Positions 53,838-64,000 of a DNA stretch of 64,000 bases are shown piece after piece. The translations under genes were made by a program, and so were the position numbers. The stretch is from Rhizoclosmatium globosum (taxonomy: Eukaryota > Chytridiomycota > Chytridiomycetes > Chytridiales > Chytriomycetaceae): assembly GCA_002104985.1 (NCBI GenBank), contig MCGO01000038.1:124001-188000 (forward strand). The letters run 5' to 3'. The notes beneath the pieces were generated by a model, which worked only from the letters and a program-made list of their open reading frames with translations, made no database searches and was not told where the DNA came from. Numbering within the stretch: position 1 is the stretch's first letter; each line of letters starts with the position of its first letter.

Positions 53838-53971
53838 CAACTTCCATGGTTTTATCATAATCTGTTCAAAAATAAACATCTTTTCTGATACATGATGTGC
53901 AAAGTGGTTGACAGGAAGGGAAAGCGTTGGGCTTTGTTTTGTGGCGGAATCAATCAATCAAATCACTCACC

Positions 53972-55444
53972 ATGGATCCTCCAACACACTCAAAGGCAGC
54001 ACCCCCGCAACGCCGCAAAGTGATACTGATTGTTGGAGCCGTTGTTGTACTTGTAGCAGTGATCGGCACCGTCGTCGGAGTCGTTGTCTCCCGTAACAAC
54101 ACATCATCCTCATCATCTTCAACCAGCGCCCCATCAACACCTGGTGCTACTCCAACGACTCCGTTCCAGTATCGTCCATTCACCACTCCCGGAGTAATTG
54201 GGTACTGGGCAAACTGGGGCACTGCAAGCCAACCCGAAAACACAATTGATAAACTTAACCTTGAAGGCTTCGACGCTATCATCTACTCTTTCATGTTTCC
54301 GACAGCAGATGGGAACATTATACCGTCGTGGTCGTATGTGAACAAGTCTGTCATCTCTGACGCTTCCGCTGATGACACAAAGTGGATTCCAATCTTTAAT
54401 GGGTTGAGATCAAAGTATCCAAAGTTGAGGACTGTTGTTTCGATTGGAGGTTGGACTGGGTCGACCAACTTTTCGTCGATTGCGGCAAGCAAGATTTATT
54501 CGGCGAATTTCGCAAAGAATATTCATGCGTTTATTGATGCGAATGGGTTTGATGGGGTTGACTTGGATTGGGAGTATCCTGGTGGAGGTGCAATCGATTG
54601 TTTGCAGTATACTGCGGATGATGCTGCCAATTTCATCAACATTCTATCAGCTCTTCGTGCAGAACTTGGTCCTACTCGGCATATTTCTATTGCCGCAGGT
54701 GCTGATTCTTCTCGTTATAATGTTGGCGCAAAGAACTACGCTTCAGAATACGCAAAATACGTCTCCTACTTTGGTTTAATGACATATGATATTACTGGAG
54801 CATGGCTTGGAACTTCTGACTTCAATTCACCTCTTGGTGTTCCAGGTCCGAACAACAAGAAAGATCCTAACGGAGAATACGCAATTCAAAACTATGTCGC
54901 CTCATGGACGTCATCTGGCGTCAACAAATCGCAAATCGTAACTGGTTTAGCATTCTATGGTCGTGCAATGTCTGTTGTTTCTCAAGGTACCCAGAACGGA
55001 CTCTATCAGCCTTGTGCGAGTGCTGAAAACTCCGATCCTGCGTCCACGTTCGCGACTCCATGCGCTCCAGTCATTGGAGACTATTTGGACGGGCCTTCAT
55101 ATGATACTTGCGGTATTCTCGGAGGTTACAACACGCAGTGGATGTACTATTCTCTTCGTGGTGCGTTTGGAAGGCAGTCTCCAGCACCACTTGCGAATGG
55201 ACCTGATTCCCCTGCCATTGGCTGGTCGTACCAGTATTTCGAGCATGCAGCTTCTGCGACCCTCTTCACAACGCAGTACCGCAATTACACAAACTATTTT
55301 ATTGGATACGACGATACTTTTTCAATCAGGGCAAAGAGTGCTTGGGCGAAAGCTTCTGGGTTGGGTGGAGTGATGGCGTGGGAATTGTCGTCCGATTATA
55401 AAGGGGAGTTGGCTGCCGCTGCCGTCGCGGGGTGGGGACGTTGA
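53972..55444 (+). CDS. GH18 chitinase-like protein, type II membrane-anchored
   Basis: A single exon of 490 codons. A short cytoplasmic head (MDPPTHSKAAPPQRRK) precedes a transmembrane helix (VILIVGAVVVLVAVIGTVVG) and a Ser/Thr linker. The GH18 barrel then begins at GVIGYWANWGT. VVSIGGWTG is strand 3. The catalytic DxxDxDxE motif is FDGVDLDWEYPGGG (Glu codon near 54572). GLMTYDITG is the substrate-side motif, and GVMAWELSSDY the terminal barrel strand with Trp. Chitinases of this class cleave beta-1,4-GlcNAc polymers, and membrane attachment suggests a role in wall remodelling. The start at 53972 was preferred over the in-frame codon at 53927 because it gives a clean type II leader. Confidence 0.9.
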   Translation: MDPPTHSKAAPPQRRKVILIVGAVVVLVAVIGTVVGVVVSRNNTSSSSSSTSAPSTPGATPTTPFQYRPFTTPGVIGYWANWGTASQPENTIDKLNLEGFDAIIYSFMFPTADGNIIPSWSYVNKSVISDASADDTKWIPIFNGLRSKYPKLRTVVSIGGWTGSTNFSSIAASKIYSANFAKNIHAFIDANGFDGVDLDWEYPGGGAIDCLQYTADDAANFINILSALRAELGPTRHISIAAGADSSRYNVGAKNYASEYAKYVSYFGLMTYDITGAWLGTSDFNSPLGVPGPNNKKDPNGEYAIQNYVASWTSSGVNKSQIVTGLAFYGRAMSVVSQGTQNGLYQPCASAENSDPASTFATPCAPVIGDYLDGPSYDTCGILGGYNTQWMYYSLRGAFGRQSPAPLANGPDSPAIGWSYQYFEHAASATLFTTQYRNYTNYFIGYDDTFSIRAKSAWAKASGLGGVMAWELSSDYKGELAAAAVAGWGR

Positions 55445-55557
55445 ATATGCTTTTACCACATATAATTATATATTTCTTTGGCAATAATAGACTCATAAAT
55501 TTTTGAAAATCGGTCATCTGATTTACAAGACAATTCTACTTGGGAAACATCATCACG

Positions 55558-56996
55558 ATGGGTAGATTCGCTGCTGCCAGACACATTTACGTTATTCAGC
55601 GTACTATCAATCAATCTGAGCCTCCGCGCCGTAACGGTCCATTGATCACCTTTCTCCTATTATCACTCTTCAGTTCAATCGCAGACGCGTTCACATACAG
55701 ACCCTTCACAACTCCTGGAGTCATTGGATATTGGGCAAACTGGGGAACGAAAACACAACCCGAGAACACAATCGACAAACTGAACCTCACAGGCTTCGAC
55801 GCAATCGTATACTCGTTTGTCTTTCCGTCTGCCAACGGAACCATCATCCCAGCTTGGACATACGTTCAAGATCCAATCACAGGAAAGCTTGGTATTAATG
55901 ATTCTAGCAAAGATGATGCGGTTTGGATTCCCATCTTTAACGGACCTGTTCGGGACAAGTATCCAAACATGAGAACTGTGATTTCCGTGGGAGGATGGAC
56001 GGGAGGAAGTAACTTCAGTTCTATCGCCGCAAGCCCTGAATATACTGTCAATTTTGCAAAAAACTTGCACACTTCTTGGATAAATATGGATTTGATGGTG
56101 TTGACTTAGACTGGGAGTTTCCCGGTGGTGGTGGAATATCGTGTCTAGATTCACGGGCAGACGACGCTGCCAATTTTGTTAAGCTGTTGAAGGCGTTGAG
56201 GGAAGAGTTGGGAAATGATAGACACATTTCAATCGCGGCTGGAGCTTATTCTGGGCGATATACTGCCGGAGATATAAACTATGCTACAGAATATACAAAG
56301 TATGTAAGTTACTTTGGACTTATGACGTATGATATTATGGGTCTTGGAACGCTTATTCTGACTTTAATTCGCCGCTTGGTGCACCTGGAATGGGAGATCC
56401 TATTGAACCAGCAGCAAATTCTGGACCGCAAACTATTCAAACGTTTGTGCAAGGTTGGTTAGATCGTGGTGTTCCAGCGTGTCAACTGGTTACTGGAATT
56501 GCATTTTATGGACGGTCAATGTCTGTTCTTCACAAGGAGACACAAATGGATTGTACCAGCCTTGCTTGAGTACATTCAATGCACAGCCAAATATACATCT
56601 CCTACTCCGTGTGACACAGTTTACGGAGACTATTTGGATGCAAAACCTCCTTGTGACACTTGCGGTTCGTGTGGTGGTCTATCTGGACAGTGGATGTACT
56701 ACTCTCTTCGTGGAGGATTTGGGAGACAAACCCAGGCGCCTCTTGTCAATGGACCAAGGAATGTGGCTAAGGGATGGGATTTTGAGTACTTTCAATATGC
56801 AGAATCTGCAACGGTCTTCGCTGCCAAGTATCGGGACTACCAAAACTACTTTATTGGATATGACGATCCTATTTCCGTCAAGGCAAAAGCAGCTTGGTCG
56901 TATGAAGCTGGTTTGGGAGGAGCAATGGTCTGGGAGTTATCCTCTGATTATCAAGGAGAGCTTGCACAAGCAGTTGTTGAAGGATGGACCAAATAA
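55558..56996 (+). CDS. GH18 chitinase-like protein, tandem paralogue, frame broken
   Basis: About 480 codons, highly similar to the upstream GH18 gene over the whole barrel (GVIGYWANWGTKTQPENTI, VISVGGWTGGSNFSS, FDGVDLDWEFPGGG, GLMTYDIMG, MVWELSSDYQGEL). The N-terminus has a hydrophobic segment, LITFLLLSLFSSIADA, that could be an uncleaved anchor or an internal signal peptide, rather than the longer anchor of its neighbour. The catalytic motif is complete. Frame breaks occur near 56075, 56341, 56520 and 56590. The first two fit single missing bases. It is either a real secreted chitinase with sequencing errors or a decaying duplicate; conservation of the catalytic residues favours the former. 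Confidence 0.78.
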
Positions 56997-57085
56997 CTTT
57001 TTTTCACTGTATTAATCTTTTAGGTTTCTGTCAGAGTAAGTAATAAAACAGAAGAATCGTACGACATTCAAAAACGAGATCACAA

Positions 57086-58327
57086 ATGGTTGGCCTCACA
57101 ACACCACCGCAACAGGTCTTTAGCGACCCGCCCAATAGCAGCTAACCCTTACCCCTTCATCGAATCAGACCGAATCCTGGATCGTAGTTGGTGGCTGCGG
57201 CTTCCTCGGGCGGCGGATCGTTGAAATGCTTCTTGAACGAGGCGAACCAACGTGGCGGTGTTTGACATTCGCAAGACCTTCGACGATGCGCGCGTGCAAT
57301 TCTTCACGGGCGACATTTCAAACGCCGCCGATCTCGAGCGCGCGTTCGAAGGCCGCTCCGTCGTGGTCCACTCGGTTGGTTTCTTGCGTTCGTTTTAAAC
57401 TAAACTAATAACCTCGTCTCTTCTTTGGCGAGAAAAGGCATCGCCCCCACACGGTCTCGATGCGAAAGTATACTTTGCCGTCAACGTCGATGGCACTCGC
57501 AACGTCATCCAATCCTGCAAGAACCTCGGCATCCAGAAGCTTGTTTACACCTCCTCGGCCTCAGTCTCCTTCAACGGGCAGTCCCTCGAAGAAGCTGATG
57601 AAACAACGCCTTACTGTGAGAAGCACTTGGATGCATACAACGAGACAAAGGCCTTGCTGAGAAGATGGTGCTTGAGGCAAACTCTCCATCTTTCCGTGTC
57701 GCTTGTTTGAGACCCAGTGCTATCTTTGGTCCAAGAGATATGCAGTGTATCAGAACTATGTTGGATGTGGCGAGAACTGGAAAGTCCAAAGTTCAGATTG
57801 GCGACAACAGTGTCATTTTCGATTACACATACGTTGATAACCTTGCCGATGCGCATATTATCGCTGCAGAAAAGTGAATGATCCAAACAGTGGTGTTGCT
57901 GGCCAGGTACTGTATTTTGATGATCTATAGCCCATCAACAACTAAACTATACACCACAAGGCATTCTTCATTACAAAGACTCTCCCGTCTTTTTCTGGGA
58001 CTTTGCAAAGATGGTATTTGACGAAGACGGTGCCAAAAACACTTGAGTACTGTCCTTCCAACTTGGTTCGCCATCGGTCTCGCATTCATTGTCGAATTCT
58101 TTGTCCTCCTCTTGTCTCCCATCAAGAAGATCCACCCAACTCTCACTCTCTTCAGAGTTCGTATCATTACTCAAAACAAGTACCACAATATTGACAAGGC
58201 CAAGAAGTTGTTGGGATACAAGGCGAAAGTCTCGTTGGGTGAAGGAATCAAACGATCTGTAAAATGGTTCAAGGAAGAGGAGGCTCGGATTGCCGCAGCC
58301 AACAAGGAATCTAAAAAGCAGCAATAA
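57086..58327 (+). CDS. ERG26: sterol-4-alpha-carboxylate 3-dehydrogenase (Erg26/NSDHL type)
   Basis: The extended-SDR Rossmann motif VVGGCGFLGRRIVEML is near the start. Then come VQFFTGDISNAADLERAF, FAVNVDGTRNVI-type VNVDGTRNVIQSC, KLVYTSSASVSFNG and the catalytic YNETKA. After these come CLRPSAIFGPRD, FDYTYVDNLADAHI, and DSPVFFWDF. The C-terminus is hydrophobic (TWFAIGLAFIVEFFVLLLS) and ends KKLLGYKAKVSLGEGIKRS. The order fits the C-4 demethylation dehydrogenase of ergosterol synthesis at the ER membrane. Introns lie near 57377-57436 and 57907-57960. Frame breaks at ~57240, ~57874 (A-run) and ~58030 (A-run) are compatible with missing bases. The first ATG (57086) is tentative. Confidence 0.82.
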
Positions 58328-58518
58328 AGTAAACGTATAGACATCGATGTAGATATGTCTATTGAAACAGGCATGATATTCGATTCAAGCCAACTTTATT
58401 TCCACAACACCAGTCCTACAATCCACAAATACATCCCAAACGTAAGTAAAGAACAAAAAACAACAACATAAATATAACCAAAACCCTGAGTCTAAAAGCA
58501 TGAAAAAGTTATCCCAAC

Positions 58519-61431
58519 TTAATCGTCATCATCGCCGTTAATGAAAGCGATACACGTCCCGTTCTTCGTTCTCATCCACAAGTTACTGTTTTCGTACAAC
58601 TTGATACACTTCTCCAAGTCAACTCACTAAAACCTTTCACAGTGATACGAGAACGAATGTCCGCCAAACTGTATTCACAGATTAGCGCGAATATCTATTT
58701 CGAACAAGCCAATCACTTACTCAATTTCACTCTTGAAACCACCTTCTTCGTGTCCTTCACGAGACATGTCACGAATAATGTTGAAAATCTTTGACACAGG
58801 GTCTCTGTCGTGTTCATAACGTCAGTAACAACTTCACTCACAAATGAAAAAAAAAAAACTACTCAACTCTTTGTTATTGTCTCCCGTATCTGTGATGGAA
58901 GCTTTGCTCACTTCAATCAGTCGCAATGCTTCCTCGACATCTCCAATCTCAACTTCCTCCGAGAAACGCAAACGAGTCTGCGAAATACAAAAAAACATAG
59001 GAATCAGTTACACCCAAATACAAGACTTTCCAATAGACAACGAACCAAAGCGCTGGCCAAACGAATCATACTCAACAAGCTTCTCGCGCAAGTGTGTTGG
59101 AAGTTTGCTGTGTCCAGTCGCTGTCTCAACTCAGTATACGCAGTAACCAGGTACTGCGCAGTATCCTTCTTGATGACGGGTTGTACATTCTTGCCAACGA
59201 AATGTAATGACGCAACACGTGCAAGTCCACAAGGACCGCATCCGATTCGCGAACTTGATGGCGGTTGTGTTTGTGGACATATGTGACGTGGGCGGCAAGA
59301 CGGAGGTCATCGTCGAGGTCGGGTTTGTCAAGAATGAGGAAGAGGAGATCGAAACGTGACAGTAGAGCGGCTGGGAGGTTGATGTTTTCGGTTGCCTTGA
59401 GACGAACGTCGTAACGACCACGCTGTGGGTTCGCGGCAGCGAGGATTGAAGTACGTGCGTTCAAGGTAGTGGTGATTCCGGCCTGTTGTCGGAAAAAAAA
59501 GGTTAGGGTTTGATACATACGTTACGTTGGACACGAACCTTGGAGATGGAAATAGTTTGCTGCTCCATAACCTCGTGAATGGCAGTTCGGTCGTTTTCGT
59601 CCATCTTGTCAAACTCATCAATACAAGCGATACCGTTGTCGGCCAAGACCAACGCTCCTCCTTCCAAAACCATCTCTTCCGTAACAGGGTCACGAACAAC
59701 ACTGGCAGTCAACCCGACTCCAGACGAACCACGACCCGTAGTATAAACTCCACGAGGAGCAATCTTGCTAATGTACTTCAACAACTGGGACTTGGCAACT
59801 CCCGGGTCACCCTGTTGAAAGAAAGTCAGAGGAGGCACCAACAAAACACTTAAAAAACTTACCATCAAGCAAACATTCAAATCACCACGAATCTTCATAC
59901 CGTCTCCAGTAACCTTCGAATGTCCACCAACCAACAAAAGCAAAAGCGCCTTCTTGACATCCTCGTGCCCATAAATCTCAGGAGCGATACTCTTTGCCAA
60001 ACGACTGTACAAGTCCGGAGTAGTAGTCAACTCACGAATACGATCACTCATTTCAGCATCCAAGTGCATCTGAGAGTACTGCTTCTTCAACTGAGTCACA
60101 TGTTGGGCAAGGAGATACGTGTCAGTCAAAAGACCGGCTCTGAGAGCCTTGAAGCCAACGTACGGGACTGGCATAAAGACACCAGTAATATGAACCGTGT
60201 CTCCTGGGGAGCAAGTACGAGTCAGTTCTTCACACAAGTGGACAGTCATTGAACGTGGAATAGATCCCATTGGTACTTGGTCAGTCTGTATGAAGAGTAA
60301 ACAAAATGCTCAAGGCAAGGAACCTGTCGGGGAAAATGCCACTCACCAATTCTTGAATCTTAACCTCCTGGAACTTGATAAACTTGGACGCACGCGTTTG
60401 CATATACAATCGACCTTTAACCTTATTCTTTTTACAGTCTTCCGAAGTACACTCAGTGATGGGGGTAGTAGAAGTAGAAGACGTGACTTCTTGAAAGTTT
60501 TCGTATCCACACTTGTCACAACTCAATGCGAGGACGAGAGCTTGAGGCTTCACGTTTGAGACACGGGTGACCATTCCACGGACTGTCACAAGACGACCGA
60601 TTGTGAGGCCCTTGACTTCACGGATAGAGACGGGGGCTTGTTTGGCTCTTGGTTTAAAGTACAAAGAGCTGTTGGTGGAAGCGCTTAGTGTAAATATTTT
60701 TTGGTTTCACTGGTTGACACATACTATCGTCGAGTGAGAATAGCAGGAAAAGCCTGAGCAGCACCGTCACGCTGAAGGTCGCGTTGCTTACGCTGATGAA
60801 TGATTTCTTCCAGTGGAGAGAACATGGCAGGGTCAGGCTGTCAAAAATTGTTTGTCTTTCAGTTGATTTGTGGAATGGGAAACACGCACGTTTTCGTTGT
60901 TTGAAGGAAGCATTTCATCCACGACTTCTGAAAAGAGCTGAATGTATCGAGGAGTGTTGTTTTCGATGCTGCGAACGAGGTCTTCGTCGGACTGGTCAAA
61001 CTGAGGAAGAAGGTCAGTCAAAGCAGCCAAGTCAGGAAACACCCACCGAAGCCACGTCGTCGAGGTCAACAATAAATGCTTCCTTTTCTCTGGCTGCGAT
61101 GCTTTGCTGGATGGATTGATTGATTGATTGGTTGGTTGGTTATTAAGTAGTTAGTGCGAAGAAGGAAGGTCAGACAAACCATCTCGTCCTTGTATTTGAG
61201 CACTGGAGCACCTTGGTTTCCCTTTTCGACGACGGAGAACTTGTTGAAGAAGGCTGTGATTTTGTCTGTTTGTTTGGTTTGTTTGGACGAGCGTTAGTTG
61301 GATGTGTCGTCTCAGGCACAGTATCGTAGAGCTCGAGTGCATCGAGTGGCTCCTAGAGTAAGAAGTAAACAGCACTTACCCTTCTCGGTCTTGTAGTTGG
61401 CATAGGCCGATGTCCCGTTGGTGGATGCCAT
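58519..61431 (-). CDS. MCM7: DNA replication licensing factor MCM7
   Basis: About twelve exons, ~720 residues. Recognisable MCM7 parts: the N-terminus [35 protein letters not shown]; and a zinc motif built on CDKCGYENF plus [25 protein letters not shown] is diagnostic for MCM7 among MCMs. The AAA+ core has Walker A ([14 protein letters not shown]), split by a short intron, the MCM-typical [13 protein letters not shown], and Walker B ([18 protein letters not shown]). The arginine-finger region is [13 protein letters not shown]. The C-terminus ends in FINGDDDD. It is a subunit of the replicative helicase. Coding frames are intact at each exon. A tetranucleotide tract (GATT/GGTT) sits in an intron near 61107-61142. 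Confidence 0.93.
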
Positions 61432-61518
61432 GATGCCAGTTGGTTGTTGTTTTGGTGCTAAAGTTCGGACAACTGAAAAAGTATCTTTGTTTTCTTCTCT
61501 CTGTCCATTCTTTCTTCA

Positions 61519-62817
61519 CTAATGTTGAATGCTCAAAAAGCCCACCGACACCAGTTTTTCAATCTTACGGCGGATCTCAGGATCTTTCGATCGGAGTGCC
61601 CTAATGTCCCGACTTAGAATAGTTAATAAAAACTATCACTCAACTGTTGGAATTCAGGTGACTTTTGATCTCTTGACATGAGTATTTTCATCACGCGGGG
61701 GTCTTTTAGTATCTCCTACAGCCACAAGGTTAATTTTGAAGGTTACTTGAGGGAATCAAAGACAAACCTGCAGCTCTGGATCCGTTTGCACCTTCCGAAT
61801 CAATTCTTTCTCAAAATCTGGCAAGTCTTCGGGAATAGGAACGCTCTCAACGGCTGCCTTTTCTTCTTTGGCGGCCATTGATTCAAACTGAGCACCCAAA
61901 AGTCCCGAAAATCTTCGCATGGCGTCCATTAAATCCGGCCTCGCTTTGGCGTATTTTGTAAATGCCGCCTGAGGGTTCTTTGTCATCGCGTCGATCGCCC
62001 TTTGGAATTCTGGATCCTCGAACGCTTTGGCGAGAATAGGATCTTTTTCAATCTGAGTAAGAAAGTCCGTTGTCATCCAGTCTATTACCGAGACATAATT
62101 TGCACGGTCAGTAATAAGTATTTCAATCAAAGAGAAAGAAATACCTTTGGAACTATTTTTCAATTTAGATGACATGGCTTCCTGAACCTCGGAAAATACT
62201 AAATTTTCATTTTTGGTTGAAGCAGGCTTCGTTGGTTTGATAGTTTCTATAATAGCAGGCTTCGTGGCGCTCTTCTTTGTTGTTGTGGTTGGTTTTGAAA
62301 AGAATCCTCCCTTCAAACCCGAAAACTCCTTCTTTGGCTTCTAAACTTAATGAGCGAATCAAATCATTGACGAGTTCAGCAAACCTGTTCCTGGTCGAGC
62401 GGTTTTGTTGACGGAGCCATCATGGAGGAGCTCTTCTTAGCGTTCAAATCTAACGACGCGATTGGCGGCATGGCTTCTGATGCATAATATTTCTCTGCCT
62501 TTTCCATATTCAAAAGCTCTGAGGAAGCGTTGACTTTTGTGGGCTTTGCCTTGTTTGATTCTTTCTTCAGTGGAGCGGGGGTTGATTGGATTCGACGTAG
62601 TTTGAGATCCTCGGACATATCTTCCAGAGGAGGAGGATTATCTGGTTGAAGGAATACTAAATGAGATTATTGTTTGGATAGGAGTGAAAGTGAGCAAGTG
62701 ATTCCCGTTTGACATCTCGAGATGTCTAACATGTTGCTTCTGCAGAGCGATTCAAACGAACTGACACGAAGAGCTTGTATCTCTTGCGAACTCACCATCG
62801 TCATCGTAGTTTAACAT
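61519..62817 (-). CDS. STI1-like (DP-domain) protein of unknown function
   Basis: About six exons. The start MLNYDDD at 62817 is followed across an intron by FLQPDNPPPLEDM and a basic, Ser/Lys-rich region with KKEFSGLKGGFFSKP. The C-terminal half has repeated DPxxxxAxxDPE elements: FLTQIEKDPILAKAFEDPEF, AAFTKYAKARPDLMDAM, and RVMKILMSRDQKSPEFQQL. The last is RSKDPEIRRKIEKLVSVG. These resemble the helical STI1/DP modules of Hsp70/Hsp90 co-chaperones. There are no TPR repeats. I infer a chaperone-related role only from this module. Its start is 24-54 bp from the divergent LOG-family gene. Confidence 0.55.
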
Positions 62818-62871
62818 AATATTTGATGCCGAGAATTAATTATGAGTTGTTTGTTTTGTTCAATTTTTCTG

Positions 62872-63524
62872 ATGCCCATCCACAACGTCTGCGTGTTTTG
62901 CGGCTCCTCTCCCGGCAAGAGCCCGATGTACATTGAAGCCGCCAAATCCCTCAGCCAGTTGCTTGTTTCGAAGGATATCGGGATCGTATATGGAGGCGGC
63001 AGTTTGGGTAATCATTTTAATCGATTCGAAATCAAGCAAATGAAGCCGCAATCATAGGTCTTATGGGTGCCATAGCTACCACCGCAATCGAAAAGGGTGG
63101 TCGAGTCATTGGAATCATTCCCTCTGCGATGGCTTCTGGCATGGAAAAGCCTGGTTTCAGCTTGCCAGGCGAGACTATCATTGTCAAGGACATGCACTCG
63201 CGTAAAGCCCTTATGAATGAGAAATCAGACGCTTTTATTGCGCTTCCAGGTGGGATCGGGACGTTTGAAGAAGTGTTGGAGGCGATGACTTGGTCTCAGC
63301 TCTCAATTCACACAAAGCCAATCGTGATTCTCAATACGAACGGGTTCTATGAGCCGTTGAAGGGACTTATTGAGAATGCGATTCAGGAAGGCTTCTTCAA
63401 GGAAGGCAATCGGGGTTTGGCAGTGTTCTGCAATACTGTGGAGGAAGTTTTGGACGCACTGGTTTCGTATCAGCCTCCTTCGGCGCGAATTCCTATTACT
63501 TGGGGGAAAGACGGGGCTATTTGA
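62872..63524 (+). CDS. LOG-family nucleoside 5'-monophosphate phosphoribohydrolase
   Basis: Two exons (intron ~63009-63057) encode about 200 residues. Motifs are NVCVFCGSSPGKSP at the N-terminus, IGIVYGGGSLG joined to LMGAIA, and MHSRKALM. ALPGGIGTFEEVLEAMTW contains the family signature PGGxGTxxE and is followed by KPIVILNTNGFYEPL. Proteins of this family release free cytokinin or other bases from nucleoside monophosphates; many were misannotated as lysine decarboxylase. An in-frame ATG at 62842 adds ten hydrophobic residues. I prefer 62872, which gives the usual length. It shares a very short divergent promoter with the STI1-like gene. Confidence 0.9.
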
Positions 63525-63553
63525 GAATACAATACACTGTCAGTCTTTATTCG

Positions 63554-64000
63554 TCAATTCTTCAGTTTGGCCTTCATTCTCAACTTCCATTTAAACGAAA
63601 CTGGTTCCCGTCTTGTTATATTCAACCATTCATCGTATATGCCAAATATTTCATAGAACTTTGGTAACTGATCGTCTCGCGCTGTTGAAGTACCCCACAT
63701 ATCATTACAGTGAGTTGAGCCAGGGAATATTATACTTCGTTGTTCTGAACTTGGTGAATCAAATTTAGACAGCCAATGCCAGGGATCAACGTCTCCGTTT
63801 ACCCATAAGATACGCGAAATATTAATAGCCAGCCCTCCATAGTAATCATTTGTGTTGATTGCAGTTGACACAGAAGATGGGAACTTGTTCCTTCCACAGG
63901 CAGCAATCCAATGTTCAGGTTTAACAAACTGTGAATAGGCTGTGTAATTTCGAATCATCTGCTCCGTATTGTCAAGCGATTGAGAAGTAGGCTGATATCC
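63554..64000 (-). CDS. S28 serine carboxypeptidase, C-terminal part (runs off window)
   Basis: The minus-strand frame is open from the window edge to the stop at 63554. It carries the S28 C-terminal signatures: YSQFVKPEHWIAACG, DYYGGLAINISRILWVNGDVDPWHW with the catalytic Asp, and FPGSTHCNDMWG with the catalytic His and the conserved Cys that is mutated in the chimeric copy. After this it ends in a short basic tail (FKWKLRMKAKLKN) without the transmembrane helix found in the copy at 43493-45429. It is therefore likely a soluble vacuolar or secreted paralogue. The Ser half lies outside the window. Confidence 0.85.
   Translation of the reverse strand, partial: GYQPTSQSLDNTEQMIRNYTAYSQFVKPEHWIAACGRNKFPSSVSTAINTNDYYGGLAINISRILWVNGDVDPWHWLSKFDSPSSEQRSIIFPGSTHCNDMWGTSTARDDQLPKFYEIFGIYDEWLNITRREPVSFKWKLRMKAKLKN

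Noticed and set aside
1..64000. CRISPR arrays, bacterial operons or ribosome-binding sites
   Set aside because: No spaced direct-repeat arrays are seen, and gene structure is eukaryotic with spliceosomal introns throughout.

Overview
The window is nuclear DNA of a compact eukaryotic genome, most likely a zoosporic (flagellated) fungus of the chytrid type. About 37 protein genes lie on both strands, mostly 30-500 bp apart. They are interrupted by short GT-AG introns, usually 45-70 bp. Fungal markers include an Erg26-type sterol dehydrogenase, GT71/MNN1-like and GT61 glycosyltransferases, GH18 chitinase-like enzymes, a Clr2-like silencing protein, CFEM-like wall proteins and a fungal-type rvt gene. 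Flagellar markers are CFAP58 and CFAP96, which point away from Dikarya. Two tRNA genes, Leu(TAG) and Arg(ACG), are present.

Layout. 1-6.4 kb: a truncated minus-strand gene, an SDR dehydrogenase broken by an insert with inverted repeats, tRNA-Leu, a G-run/C-run tract, a CAP/SCP gene and a minus-strand cluster of CFEM-like and Ala/Ser-rich genes. 6.4-11.7 kb: a Crinkler-like protein and CFAP58. 11.7-16.4 kb: a Bacteroidota-type stand-alone PurM divergent from a plant-like GH35 beta-galactosidase. 16.4-24.3 kb: tRNA-Arg, a peroxisomal SCPx-type thiolase, an unknown gene, glutathione synthetase, a small coiled-coil gene and glutaminase. 24.5-33.5 kb: VPS16, the YJU2 splicing factor, a 2OG-Fe(II) oxygenase and the Clr2-like gene. 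34-43.5 kb: a bHLH factor, GT61, TTC27, CFAP96 and GT71. 43.5-48 kb: an array of S28 serine peptidases, one intact and one chimeric and broken. 48-64 kb: an RRM protein, an F-box/LRR protein, the cellular reverse-transcriptase gene rvt, two tandem GH18 genes, Erg26, MCM7, an STI1-like protein, a LOG-family enzyme and the 3' part of another S28 gene.

Most genes are housekeeping and share no single pathway. Coherent sub-themes are cell wall and secretion (CFEM-like, CAP, GT61, GT71, GH18, GH35, S28), flagellum (CFAP58, CFAP96), vesicle traffic (VPS16), and chromatin, replication and splicing (Clr2-like, MCM7, YJU2).

The best candidates for unusual biology are the domesticated reverse transcriptase rvt, the bacterial-type PurM with spliceosomal introns, the Crinkler-like NTPase, and the S28 gene fusion. 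Many conserved genes carry single-base reading-frame breaks, often in homopolymers. Most probably these are residual indel errors of the assembly, so broken frames in single-copy essential genes should not be read as pseudogenes.
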